From the NCBI GenBank assembly GCA_017462565.1, contig JAFTQW010000040.1:62001-126000 (forward strand): DNA of 64,000 nt, in the 5' to 3' direction. The notes under the pieces were generated by a model. It saw only the letters and a program-made list of their open reading frames with translations. It had not been told where the DNA came from and made no database searches. The position numbers were made by a program, and so were the translations under genes. Positions within the stretch are counted from its first letter, which is position 1. Every line of letters starts with the position of its first letter. Shown here in pieces: positions 26,686 to 35,399 of this stretch. This DNA comes from Ruminococcus sp. (GTDB lineage: Bacteria; Bacillota; Clostridia; Oscillospirales; Ruminococcaceae).

Positions 26686-27795
26686 TTAATTTTTATTCTT
26701 TTTAAAGAACAGTCCCACAGCTTCACTGGCAGAAAGCATAAAGAAAACAACTATTGTTCCGGCAAGTGCAGCTCCGTAGAGAATTGCAGTAAGCGCCATA
26801 CTGCCGTTATGCTGAGGTATCATTATAATTCCCGGGAAGATCTGAATGACTCCGAAAAGCAGGAACACAAGCGAACTGAGCGACTTGAATCCGCCGATGC
26901 CTGTTATAAGCGTTACAGAACAAATTCCGACAGCTATGGCTATATACATGGAAGAATTTTCTATAATTTTTCCGATTCCGCTTAATCCGTCCTTGTAAGT
27001 CAATCCAAGTTGTCCCGAATAGAGCAGATAGAATAAAACTGCTGAAATTATACCGATTACCGCAAGAAGTATTGAAATTTTAAAGCCCTTTGCCGCCATT
27101 TCTGCCTGACGTTCTTCTTTCAGCTGAAGCATCATCCGCAGACTTTCCTTTGAATCCTTCTGATTTGAAGAAAGCTGTGATGAAACCGCCTTTTTGGCAC
27201 CTTCCTGCTTTGCTCTTTCAAGATCTTCATCCACAAATTTAGGAACATATTTCGGCGGCTCCGGCTCTTCATCAAGTACAGGAGCTTTTATAGGCTCTTC
27301 AATCTTCGGCGATTCTTCAACCTTTTTAGGCGGTGGATTGTAATTGTCTTCATCCAGAACCGGAGCGGTTACGACCGGCGGCGGAGCTTCAACGCCAAGC
27401 TGAGCTCTTCTCAAATCAAGCACCTTCTGCTGATTCGCAGCCGGAAGTTTATTGAAAGTTTCAAGCTGATCATCAGTGAATCCTGCAATGATCTCCTCAT
27501 CAGTCATTACAATTTTCTCCGGTTCAGCAGCAGTGAAATCGTCGTTGCTGTCAAGAATCGGAGCGCTTACGCCGGTCGGCGCACCTTTTTTATGCTCGTT
27601 CGGCACATAAGTGTCCATATCGTCAAGAACCGGCGCTGAAACTCCCTGCGGGCCGCCTTTTTTTGCAGTCGGAGCAACATAGTCTATCTCGTCAAGTACA
27701 GGAGCTGAGATTCCCTGCGGTCCTTCATTTTTTGGCGGAGCGCTGTATTCTATATCATCAAGCGGAGAACCGCCCAATTTGTTTTCATCATTCAT
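26686..27795 (-). CDS. Membrane protein with repeated APVLD motifs
   Basis: A 369-residue protein. The first 185 residues are disordered-looking and hold a degenerate start copy plus five clear copies of a short motif of the form S/T/K-A-P-V/I-L-D (SAPVLDEIDY, SAPVLDDMDT, SAPILDSNDD, TAPVLDEDNY, KAPVLDEEPE). A charged region follows, then four hydrophobic segments from about 238 onward (ISILLAVIGIISAVLFYLL ... ALAGTIVVFFMLSA). There is no signal peptide, so the repeat tail is likely cytoplasmic. It is encoded 4 bases after the transglutaminase-dockerin gene. I do not recognise a family. Confidence 0.7.
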   Translation of the reverse strand: MNDENKLGGSPLDDIEYSAPPKNEGPQGISAPVLDEIDYVAPTAKKGGPQGVSAPVLDDMDTYVPNEHKKGAPTGVSAPILDSNDDFTAAEPEKIVMTDEEIIAGFTDDQLETFNKLPAANQQKVLDLRRAQLGVEAPPPVVTAPVLDEDNYNPPPKKVEESPKIEEPIKAPVLDEEPEPPKYVPKFVDEDLERAKQEGAKKAVSSQLSSNQKDSKESLRMMLQLKEERQAEMAAKGFKISILLAVIGIISAVLFYLLYSGQLGLTYKDGLSGIGKIIENSSMYIAIAVGICSVTLITGIGGFKSLSSLVFLLFGVIQIFPGIIMIPQHNGSMALTAILYGAALAGTIVVFFMLSASEAVGLFFKKNKN

Positions 27796-27799
27796 TTTC

Positions 27800-28999
27800 T
27801 CACCTCAAATACATTTTTTGATACTCTTCGATCGACAAATTATCATATCCGGATAAACGAAGCGTGTAATATCTGAGAATATGCGTAGCATCTACTCCAT
27901 CAACAATACTATCGCCGTTAATATTGGCTGCAATCATCTGTTCATCATTAAAAGGGCAGTCCTGATCGGCAATAATCATAGTATAAGCTCTGAGTACAAG
28001 AGTTGCATCTATGCCGTCAACTGCTCCATCACCGTTTACATCGCCCGTATTATAGGTGATTTTATCATTTTCCGGATCATAATCGGTTTGTGAAACAGGA
28101 TATTTTTCAGCAAATTCAGCGGAAGTGTAATCCGGCGCATAAGCATAATTATTCTCTTTTCCCGAACCGGCAATGTGGGGAGCAGTTTTATTATGTTCAT
28201 CGAAATTTCCCGAACCTCTAAGAAAATAATACTTTTCGCTTCCGCCATAGGATAAATCAAAGGTCGGATCGAGCAGATAGTATTTTCCGTTTATTTCGGC
28301 AATATTCCATGCATGATTTCCGCCGTTTGCGGTTCCGGATATGATCCGGCAGGAGATTCCGGTTTCCGTTGCCAGACGGTAAAAAAGCTGAGCTATACCC
28401 TGACAGACAGCCGAACCGTTGAAAAGCGCACTATAGGCAGAAAAAATCACATCTTCGGAAGAATCATAGGCATAAGAAACATTATTTACGATATAGTCAT
28501 AAATAATCTCTATCTTTTCGTAGTCTGATTTTCCTGTCAAATCAAGCTCTCCAAGAACACTTTCAATTTTTTCATCAACAAGTCTTTCCTGTACGCCTGT
28601 TGTGAAATAATTAAATTTGATATTAAAAGTAACTCTTGCGGAATTACCGCTGTATGAACATTCATATCCATGAATGCCAAAGCGGATATAATCTCCCTCG
28701 CTGCCGTCTCCCGTTTCAGCAAAAGCTTTGTCCATAATCTCAACCAGAACGTCAGCTGCCTGATCAAACGAATATGGAACTGTGATATTCACGGTTTCAT
28801 TGCGAAGCTTGATTTGCTCCTTAAGGTATTCCGCTGTGTCTTCAATCGTTGAAAAACTCCCGGACGACACTCTATACTGAGCATCGCCTGCAAGCTGTAT
28901 TTTCGTATCAGTTTCAACCGCATAAACAGCCGAAACTGCTGCGCCTGACATAACAGTCAGCGCAGCTAAAACGGAAACTATTTTCTTAAACAGCTTCAT
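27800..28999 (-). CDS. Secreted transglutaminase-like protein with dockerin
   Basis: A 399-residue secreted protein: signal peptide (about 1-27), then a transglutaminase-like cysteine-protease fold with Cys in GSAVCQGIAQLFYRL, His in GGNHAWNIAEI and Asp in YYLLDPTFDLS, the usual triad. The C-terminus (about 318-390) is a type I dockerin with two calcium loops (GDVNGDGAVDGIDAT and NINGDSIVDGVDAT), so it should attach to a cohesin-bearing scaffold outside the cell. The reaction is uncertain; such domains cleave or crosslink peptides. It starts 2 bases after purA. Confidence 0.88.
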   Translation of the reverse strand: MKLFKKIVSVLAALTVMSGAAVSAVYAVETDTKIQLAGDAQYRVSSGSFSTIEDTAEYLKEQIKLRNETVNITVPYSFDQAADVLVEIMDKAFAETGDGSEGDYIRFGIHGYECSYSGNSARVTFNIKFNYFTTGVQERLVDEKIESVLGELDLTGKSDYEKIEIIYDYIVNNVSYAYDSSEDVIFSAYSALFNGSAVCQGIAQLFYRLATETGISCRIISGTANGGNHAWNIAEINGKYYLLDPTFDLSYGGSEKYYFLRGSGNFDEHNKTAPHIAGSGKENNYAYAPDYTSAEFAEKYPVSQTDYDPENDKITYNTGDVNGDGAVDGIDATLVLRAYTMIIADQDCPFNDEQMIAANINGDSIVDGVDATHILRYYTLRLSGYDNLSIEEYQKMYLR

Positions 29000-29001
29000 A
29001 A

Positions 29002-30279
29002 TTATCTTTCAAGAATCTGAGTTCTGTCAGGACCTATGCCTACCATGCTTACATGGCATCCAACCAGTTCTTCCAGACGGGCAATATATTTGCGGCAGTT
29101 TTCCGGAAGCTCCTCGAAACTCTTGCACTGAGAAATATCTTCCTTGAATCCCTCAAACTCCTCGTAAACCGGAGTACATCCTGCAAGCTCTTCAAGTGTC
29201 GGCGGGAAGTTTTCAATAACAGTGCCGTCAGGCTTTTTATATGCAACGCAGATTTTAAGAGTATCTATTCCGGAAAGAGTATCCAGCTTGTTTATAGCAA
29301 GACTGTCAAGACCGTTTACTCTTACGGAATGACGAACGATAACGGCATCGAACCAGCCTGTTCTTCTCGGTCTGCCTGTAGTAGTACCAAATTCTCCGCC
29401 TACGTTTCTGATCTGATCGCCGATCTCATCATCAAGCTCTGTGGGGAAAGGTCCCTTTCCGACACGAGTTGTGTAAGCCTTGGCAACGCCGATAATATTG
29501 GTTATTACCTTAGGTCCTACGCCCGTTCCGACGCAAACTCCTGCTGAAAGCGGATGCGATGATGTAACATATGGATATGTACCAAAGTCAATATCAAGAA
29601 GCGTAGCCTGTGCGCCCTCGAACATGATAGTTTTTCCAGCCTTATGAGCTTCAAAAGTAAGAACGGAAACATCGTCCATATAAGGAGCAAGTCTCTTTCC
29701 GTATTCGATATATTCAGCCGTAACAGCGTCGAGATCAAAAGCTTCTCCGCCGTAAACCTCTGTAATGATCTTATTTTTAAGCTTGCCTGTAGCCTGAATT
29801 TTTTCAGCAAGCACATCAGGATTTACAAGATCGAACATTCTGATTCCGCAGCGTTCATATTTATCCATATAAGTAGGACCTATACCACGCTTTGTTGTAC
29901 CGATATCCTTACCGCCTCTGAAAGCCTCTGAAAGACCGTCAAGAGTGATGTGCCATGGCATAACGATATGCGCACGGGGATCAACCTTGAGATGACCTTC
30001 CGTTTTAATTCCTCTTTCAGCAAGACTATCGAGTTCGCCGATAAAGTCCTTAGGATCAAGAACAACTCCTGCACCGATAAGACAAAGCGTATTCGGATAA
30101 AGAATTCCGGATGGAATAAGATGAAGCTTATAAACTTCACCGTTATTTACAACGGTGTGACCGGCATTATTTCCGCCCTGTGAACGAACAACAACATCTG
30201 CACGGGATGCAAGGATATCAATAATTTTTCCCTTTCCCTCGTCTCCCCACTGAGTTCCGACAACAATATTAGCAGGCAT
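29002..30279 (-). CDS. purA: Adenylosuccinate synthetase
   Basis: A 425-residue enzyme making adenylosuccinate from IMP, aspartate and GTP, the first step to AMP. The GTP loop GTQWGDEGKGKIID is at the N-terminus, with NNAGHTVV, GIGPTYMDK and TTTGRPRRTGWFDA further on. Length is typical. It has its own promoter about 115 bases upstream and is first of three same-strand genes ending at the bidirectional terminator. No purB is adjacent. Confidence 0.97.
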   Translation of the reverse strand: MPANIVVGTQWGDEGKGKIIDILASRADVVVRSQGGNNAGHTVVNNGEVYKLHLIPSGILYPNTLCLIGAGVVLDPKDFIGELDSLAERGIKTEGHLKVDPRAHIVMPWHITLDGLSEAFRGGKDIGTTKRGIGPTYMDKYERCGIRMFDLVNPDVLAEKIQATGKLKNKIITEVYGGEAFDLDAVTAEYIEYGKRLAPYMDDVSVLTFEAHKAGKTIMFEGAQATLLDIDFGTYPYVTSSHPLSAGVCVGTGVGPKVITNIIGVAKAYTTRVGKGPFPTELDDEIGDQIRNVGGEFGTTTGRPRRTGWFDAVIVRHSVRVNGLDSLAINKLDTLSGIDTLKICVAYKKPDGTVIENFPPTLEELAGCTPVYEEFEGFKEDISQCKSFEELPENCRKYIARLEELVGCHVSMVGIGPDRTQILER

Positions 30280-30394
30280 TTATTTTCCTCTTTTCATAAT
30301 TATGATTAAGAACTTATTCTCATCTCAATAAATCATATTGCTGATAACAAGAACAAATTCCGAATTAATATGCAAAACTGCACACTTACAATTT

Positions 30395-30423
30395 ATTATA
30401 GCATATCATTAATAATAATGCAA
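30395..30423 (-). promoter_or_regulatory. Promoter of purA
   Basis: On the minus strand TTGCAT (30423-30418), a 17-base spacer and TATAAT (30400-30395). A terminator for the preceding cluster lies just upstream. Confidence 0.8.
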
Positions 30424-30442
30424 GGGGGGAGGGATTTATGTA

Positions 30443-30489
30443 TAAAAAAAAACAAAATAAAAAGACTGCCGCCCGGCTGGTGACAGTCT
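30443..30489 (-). terminator. Terminator downstream of the yicC-to-spoVM cluster
   Basis: On the minus strand AGACTG (30489-30484) pairs with CAGTCT (30468-30463) around a GC-rich loop, followed by a long T-rich run to 30443. It sits between the putative MITE and the purA promoter and would end read-through from spoVM. Confidence 0.75.
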
Positions 30490-30490
30490 C

Positions 30491-30654
30491 AGAGCCTGTG
30501 TTCATGGGATAAATCTCACGTCTTTTCGGCAAAATTTGCCGATCACTGCGTTGAAAAAGTTCACCGTACGGTCAGTATGCTTTCACTTTTTCGTCTTGTT
30601 CTCGGCAAATTTATGCTCGAAAATACGCACAATTTCCCTATGAACACAGGCTCT
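30491..30654. repeat. MITE-like element with 15-bp terminal inverted repeats
   Basis: AGAGCCTGTGTTCAT (30491-30505) is repeated in exact inverse at 30640-30654, bounding 164 bases with no coding capacity. Inside are shorter inverted tracts (CGGCAAAATTTGCCG). No target duplication is obvious. It lies between spoVM and the cluster terminator. Just beside it, at 30660-30677, is a short 8-bp hairpin (AGAGTATA/TATACTCT). Confidence 0.65.
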
Positions 30655-30685
30655 TAAACAGAGTATATGTATACTCTTTGCAAAT

Positions 30686-30769
30686 TTATTCCTCTTCCTT
30701 TTTTATTCTGAAAATAACTCTCAGTATACCTGATATAAATTTCGGACTTCTTATTACTACAACCTTCAT
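30686..30769 (-). CDS. spoVM: Stage V sporulation protein SpoVM
   Basis: A 27-residue reading frame, MKVVVIRSPKFISGILR followed by a basic/acidic tail. It matches the amphipathic-helix protein SpoVM of Bacillus (MKFYTIKLPKFLGGIVR...), including the P-K-F and the G-I/L-hydrophobic-R pattern. SpoVM binds the curved forespore membrane, anchors the spore coat ATPase SpoIVA and is essential for spores in Bacillus. GGAGG is 8 bases before the ATG. Its place directly after rsgA-thiN is the same as in Bacillus subtilis, which strongly supports the call. Confidence 0.87.
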   Translation of the reverse strand: MKVVVIRSPKFISGILRVIFRIKKEEE

Positions 30770-30842
30770 ATACAGCTCCTCCTTCAACTAAGTATACCTC
30801 ATTATATTCAAGCTATCAGAAAAATGTTACTTCAGACAGCAT

Positions 30843-31463
30843 TCACATTTTTGAACGAACAATAAGCGCAGTTCCTCTGCGGATTGTAAGCAAAGCCCTG
30901 CTTTCGGTTATCTCGTTGCTTACTCCAAGAGGAAAGCTGTTTTCCATGCAGTAATTTCTCAAAGGATATTTCACTCCGCTCATGCTCTCTATCTCAAGCT
31001 TTTCTGTAATCGTAAAAACCGAGAAGTACCAGTCGTTCCACAATTCAAAGGAATGCTCGCCCTCGCCGCAGACTGTCATTACATTGCCGCAGTCAGAAAT
31101 TTCAGCTTCGCAGCCCTGTTTGTGAATGTAGACAAGAGTCTGGATATTGGCAAAGGCATGGTCAAAACGTCCGCCGAGAGCGCCGTGAATAATTATTTTC
31201 TCGGCTCCCCTTTCAAGAGCTATCTTCACTGCAAGCATAGTATCGGTATCGTCCTTTTCGGGAACGCTGTAAAAAATCTCAATGTTTTCAGGAAGCTTAT
31301 CCTTATACGAATCAAAATCCCCAACCACTATATCCGGAATGATATTTAAATTTTTGGCATGATTCAGTCCCTTGTCAGCGCACATTATAATATCCTGCGG
31401 ATTGATTTTCAATGTTTCTGAAACCTGAAAATCTCCTCCGGCAAAAATTCTGTAAGTATTCAT
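30843..31463 (-). CDS. thiN: Thiamine pyrophosphokinase
   Basis: A 206-residue enzyme converting thiamine to thiamine diphosphate, the cofactor of the transketolase in this window. Family motifs are CADKGLNHA, IVGDFDSYKD, DDTDTMLAVKIALERG and IHGALGGRFDHAFANIQTL. I start at the ATG whose ATGA overlaps the rsgA stop; an earlier GTG would lack a better site. In Bacillus, rpe sits between rsgA and thiN; it is absent here. Confidence 0.94.
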   Translation of the reverse strand: MNTYRIFAGGDFQVSETLKINPQDIIMCADKGLNHAKNLNIIPDIVVGDFDSYKDKLPENIEIFYSVPEKDDTDTMLAVKIALERGAEKIIIHGALGGRFDHAFANIQTLVYIHKQGCEAEISDCGNVMTVCGEGEHSFELWNDWYFSVFTITEKLEIESMSGVKYPLRNYCMENSFPLGVSNEITESRALLTIRRGTALIVRSKM

Positions 31464-32338
31464 TTCAGCTCCCACTCCTTGATCTGCTTTGCTTCATCGT
31501 ACATAGCGCAGTAGCTTTCATGACGGCTCTGCGAAATAGCTCCGCCCTGAACCGCTTCTATAACGGCGCACCCTTTTTCGCAGGTATGCGAACAGTCCTT
31601 GAACCGGCAGTTATCAACGTAATCTGACATTTCACGAAAACAACCGGAGAGTTCCTCTTTGCGAATGATATCATAGCGATTAGTTTCAAATGTCGAAAAA
31701 CCGGGCGTATCGGCAATATATCCTCCTCCGCTAAGCTTATAAAGCTCCGCGTGACGTGTTGTATGTCTGCCCCTTCCGAGTTTTCGGCTTATTTCAGCAG
31801 TTGGAATATTAAGCGAAGCGTCTACCGCATTGAGGAGAGTTGATTTTCCTGCCCCGGAATTGCCTGTGAATGCGCTTATTTTTCCGGAAAGAATCTCTCT
31901 TACAGCTTCAATAGAACTACCCTTGCCATAGTCGATTTCAACAACATCAATACCTATTTTTCCATAGATATTGCAAATTTCAGAACTGTCGCCGAGATCG
32001 GTTTTCGTAACGGCAACAACCGGACGAATCCCCTTATATTCGGCAATTGCAATAAATTTATCAAGAATAAGATAATTCGGCGCAGGCTCGCAGGTTGACA
32101 CTACGAAAACAAGCTGATCGAGATTTGCAAGAGGAGGTCTTATTATATAATTTTTCCGATCGCCGATTTCAGTTATAACGCCGTCTTCAAGCTTAACGTT
32201 ATCGCCCACGCATGGGCTTATGCCTCTGTTGCGGAAAATTCCTCTTGCCTTGCATTCAAATATACCGTCAGGGGACTCTACAGTATAGAGTCCCCCTAAG
32301 CATTTTGTTATTATTCCGCTTTGAATACTGCTCTTCAT
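31460..32338 (-). CDS. rsgA: Ribosome small subunit-dependent GTPase RsgA
   Basis: A 292-residue circularly permuted GTPase: an N-terminal OB fold, then G4 (VTKTD) before G1 (GNSGAGKSTLLN) and G3 (DTPGF), and a C-terminal zinc site (CRFKDCSHTCEKGC). It helps late 30S assembly. The ATG at 32338 overlaps the prkC stop by one base (TGATG), implying coupling. RsgA is a known phosphorylation target of PrkC-type kinases in Bacillus, which fits the gene pairing. Confidence 0.95.
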   Translation of the reverse strand: MKSSIQSGIITKCLGGLYTVESPDGIFECKARGIFRNRGISPCVGDNVKLEDGVITEIGDRKNYIIRPPLANLDQLVFVVSTCEPAPNYLILDKFIAIAEYKGIRPVVAVTKTDLGDSSEICNIYGKIGIDVVEIDYGKGSSIEAVREILSGKISAFTGNSGAGKSTLLNAVDASLNIPTAEISRKLGRGRHTTRHAELYKLSGGGYIADTPGFSTFETNRYDIIRKEELSGCFREMSDYVDNCRFKDCSHTCEKGCAVIEAVQGGAISQSRHESYCAMYDEAKQIKEWELK

Positions 32339-34656
32339 CAGAACCATACCCATACAGTCTGACCGTCATCCTGAGTCTGCCAGTCTCCGTTTATGCCGGG
32401 CTGATAGTATACCCAGTTTCCGTACAAATCGTATTCGCCGTTAACTCCCGGCTGATAATCATTTGTAGTGGGTTCGGGAGTCGGTTCAGGCGTAGGTTCA
32501 GGAGTCGGCTCTTCCGTAGTCGGTTCAGTTTCCGGTTCCGGGAAGCCTCCTACGGCTTCAAATGCGCCAATTATATCTTCACTCTGTGTTACGATGCTCT
32601 GAGTTGCGAAATTGAAATAATAGGTTCCGATAGTTGCTCTTGCATTATTATTAAGATTTGTAAGCATTACCGAAACACGGACATTTTCACCGGAACCCTG
32701 AATATTCTGCTCAACAGATCCCTGTTCGGGAATAAGCAGAGTAGGTGTACTTATAGTATCCGTTTTTCCGTCTTCGCCCACAACAACAAAATCGATAACG
32801 AATCTTCCGTTAGCCTCTGCCGGGAACGGAATTGTGAAAGGAATTTCTCCATCAGGAGCGATTCCGTCGCTGAAATAGAGAATGATCTCTGTTTCGGCGT
32901 CAACCTTTTCACCCTTTTTGATGCTCTGTTCTACAACAACGCCTTCTTTTTCATAGGAATGCTTCTTATCAGTTTTAACTTTAAGTCCATCATATTCCGC
33001 AATAGAAACGGCGTCTTCAATATCCTTTCCGGTATAATCCTTAACAACTATCTGATCGAGGTTTGCGCCCATACTTACATAAAGGATTACGGTAGAGCCC
33101 TTATGAACCGAAGTTCCTTCTTTCGGCTCGGTTTTTATAACGTATCCCTTTTTGACATCCTTATCGGTCGATTGTTTTATTTCAAAATTAAGCCCTCGCT
33201 GTTTAAGCTGATCTTTTGCCATTTCCTGATTCATATCAACGCAGTTTGGAACTTCAGTTGTTTCCATTCCCTTGCTTATTTTAACCTTCAGAGTATCGCC
33301 CTTATTGAACTCAGTATCAGGATCTATACTCTGTTCAATAATAGCGTTTTCATCATACTCGCTGTATTCAGAGCCTATAACCTCGAATTTAATATTGTTG
33401 CCGTATTCGCTTACAGCTTCGTTGTAATCTTTTCCGATAAAATCAGGCATTGTGAAATCGTTCTTTTTGCCGCTGCCCTTTAAAAGTCCGCTGAGAAGCG
33501 TTGCAACGAATATCACCGCAACTATAATTACAACAACAACAACGGCTGTAAGTACGGGAACAACAAGCGACGACCGCTCTTCTTCTTCCTCGTCATCCTC
33601 TTCGTAATAATTATCGTAAGCCGGTGCAGTCTGATTTCCGTAGCCCTGCATATTCTGCGGATAAACCGGAGTCTGATTTGCATAAACAGGCGCATTTCCC
33701 GCCATAACTCTTTCAGGCTCGGCAGCCGGATTTTCAAGCTGTACCTCGTTGTTTGGAGGAGCAGCAAAATTCAGCGTATCCTCATTGGAACTGTCGGTTT
33801 CTTCCTGATAATAACCAAATCTTATCAGCGGATTGGATTTGAACTTTTCGATATCCTTTATCATATCTGCGGTAGACTGATATCTGTCCTCCGGAGCTTT
33901 TTCCATCGCCCTTAAAACGATCTCTTCAAGACCGTCCGGAATATCAGGATTTATCGCTCTTGGTCTTTCCGGAATATCATGCATATGCATAACGGCGATA
34001 GCTACGGGATTATCGCTGTCGAAAGGCTTTCTTCCGGTCAGCATTTCATACATCATAGCGCCGACGGAATAAATATCGCTTTTAGCGTCTGTAACGCTTC
34101 CGCTCGCCTGTTCGGGACTGATATAATGAACGCTTCCTATAGCCTGATCGGTAGCGGTTTTGCCGTCTTCTCTTGCAAATTTTGCAATTCCGAAATCCAT
34201 TACCTTAATAGTGCCGTCGGTGAACATCATAATATTCTGCGGCTTTATATCACGGTGAACGATCCCCTTATCGTGAGCGTGCTGAAGCGCTCTTAAAATC
34301 TGAATAACGAAGTGAACCGTATCTTTCCAGGTTAAAACCTTTTCCTCTTCGATATACTCTTTCAGCGTTATGCCGTCAATATACTCCATAACGATATACT
34401 GAATTTTTTCGGAAAAGCCCACATCGTAAATTCTTACAATATTAGGATGCGAAAGAACGGCGATAGCCTTCGATTCATTTCTGAAACGGCGAAGAAATTC
34501 TTCATTTTCGGCATATTCTTTTTTAAGGATTTTAATTGCGACGGTTTTGTTGTCGATAACATCGATTCCCTTATAAACCTCCGCCATTCCGCCTACTCCG
34601 ATAAGCTCGGTTATTTCATATCTTCCATCGAGCTTTTTGCCAATGTTTTTATCCAT
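32338..34656 (-). CDS. prkC: PASTA-domain serine/threonine protein kinase PrkC
   Basis: A 772-residue Hanks-type kinase: kinase domain about 12-275 (GVGGMAEVYKG, VAIKILK, HRDIKPQNIMM, DFGIAKF), a juxtamembrane linker, one membrane segment (about 365-390, VVPVLTAVVVVVIIVAVIFV) and three PASTA domains outside (about 400-600) that bind muropeptides. After them comes an unusual 170-residue extension with a Thr/Glu/Pro linker and two YQPG-V/I-NG motifs near the Trp-rich end. AGGAGG precedes the ATG. The phosphatase gene stp is directly upstream. Confidence 0.95.
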   Translation of the reverse strand: MDKNIGKKLDGRYEITELIGVGGMAEVYKGIDVIDNKTVAIKILKKEYAENEEFLRRFRNESKAIAVLSHPNIVRIYDVGFSEKIQYIVMEYIDGITLKEYIEEEKVLTWKDTVHFVIQILRALQHAHDKGIVHRDIKPQNIMMFTDGTIKVMDFGIAKFAREDGKTATDQAIGSVHYISPEQASGSVTDAKSDIYSVGAMMYEMLTGRKPFDSDNPVAIAVMHMHDIPERPRAINPDIPDGLEEIVLRAMEKAPEDRYQSTADMIKDIEKFKSNPLIRFGYYQEETDSSNEDTLNFAAPPNNEVQLENPAAEPERVMAGNAPVYANQTPVYPQNMQGYGNQTAPAYDNYYEEDDEEEEERSSLVVPVLTAVVVVVIIVAVIFVATLLSGLLKGSGKKNDFTMPDFIGKDYNEAVSEYGNNIKFEVIGSEYSEYDENAIIEQSIDPDTEFNKGDTLKVKISKGMETTEVPNCVDMNQEMAKDQLKQRGLNFEIKQSTDKDVKKGYVIKTEPKEGTSVHKGSTVILYVSMGANLDQIVVKDYTGKDIEDAVSIAEYDGLKVKTDKKHSYEKEGVVVEQSIKKGEKVDAETEIILYFSDGIAPDGEIPFTIPFPAEANGRFVIDFVVVGEDGKTDTISTPTLLIPEQGSVEQNIQGSGENVRVSVMLTNLNNNARATIGTYYFNFATQSIVTQSEDIIGAFEAVGGFPEPETEPTTEEPTPEPTPEPTPEPTTNDYQPGVNGEYDLYGNWVYYQPGINGDWQTQDDGQTVWVWF

Positions 34657-34671
34657 TCCAATCCTCCTGAA

Positions 34672-35397
34672 TTAATCTGATATAACTGCAACAGTTACAT
34701 TATCTCTTCCGCCCTTGCTGAGAGCGAGCTGAATCAGTTCGTCGGCAACGTTATCAAAAGTTGAATTAAGGATAACGCTGTATATTTCATCATCGCTGCA
34801 ATACCCTGAAAGCCCGTCGGAACAAAGCAGCAGACTTATTTTGTTCTCATAATCGAGAACAAAAGTGTCCGGAAGAACGGTTTTTTCTACTCCGACAGCC
34901 TTAACCAGCATATGCTTCTGCGGATGAACTTCCATTTCTTCAGCGGTGATTTTTCCCTGTTCATAAAGCAGTGAGGCAACATTATGATCGTTTGTGATCT
35001 TCATAAGCTCACGGTCTGTAACGAGATAAGCTCTGCTGTCACCAACGTTAACTATAAATACAGACTTTTGATTAACAAATGCGGCAACGCAGGTCGTACC
35101 CATTCCGAAATTCTTGAAATCGAGCCTTGCTCTTGTATAAATGACGGAATTTGCAGCTGAAACGGATGAAATGAGCAGCTTTCTTATCGCCTCATCATCA
35201 AGTTTTTCGGAATATCCGGCAGAAAACCTTTGAAAAAATTCCTCTATAGCAACGCAGCTTGCCTCTTTTCCGGCACGTTCGCCGCCCATGCCGTCGCAAA
35301 CAACGGCAAGAATATTATGTCCGAAATATTCGCATCTTACTGCATCCTGATTTTCGTCACGTTTAAGACCAATATCCGTTCCGAATCTATATCTCAA
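34672..35397 (-). CDS. stp: PP2C-type protein phosphatase (Stp/PrpC)
   Basis: About 241 residues of a metal-dependent Ser/Thr phosphatase that reverses PrkC phosphorylation. Motifs are TDIGLKRDENQDA, VVCDGMGGERAGKEAS, VNVGDSRAYL and LLLCSDGLSGYCSDDE, which hold the metal-binding aspartates. I choose the TTG at 35397 because the protein then begins as the family does and GGAGG lies 9 bases upstream. An ATG at 35415 is inside the rlmN end. The stp-prkC pair is conserved in Bacillota. Confidence 0.93.
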   Translation of the reverse strand: MRYRFGTDIGLKRDENQDAVRCEYFGHNILAVVCDGMGGERAGKEASCVAIEEFFQRFSAGYSEKLDDEAIRKLLISSVSAANSVIYTRARLDFKNFGMGTTCVAAFVNQKSVFIVNVGDSRAYLVTDRELMKITNDHNVASLLYEQGKITAEEMEVHPQKHMLVKAVGVEKTVLPDTFVLDYENKISLLLCSDGLSGYCSDDEIYSVILNSTFDNVADELIQLALSKGGRDNVTVAVISD

Positions 35398-35399
35398 TC

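Noticed and set aside
32212-33483. A 423-codon open frame on the plus strand
   Set aside because: It lies antisense to the well-supported rsgA and prkC genes, has no ribosome site and its translation has no recognisable domain. It is a shadow of prkC codon structure.
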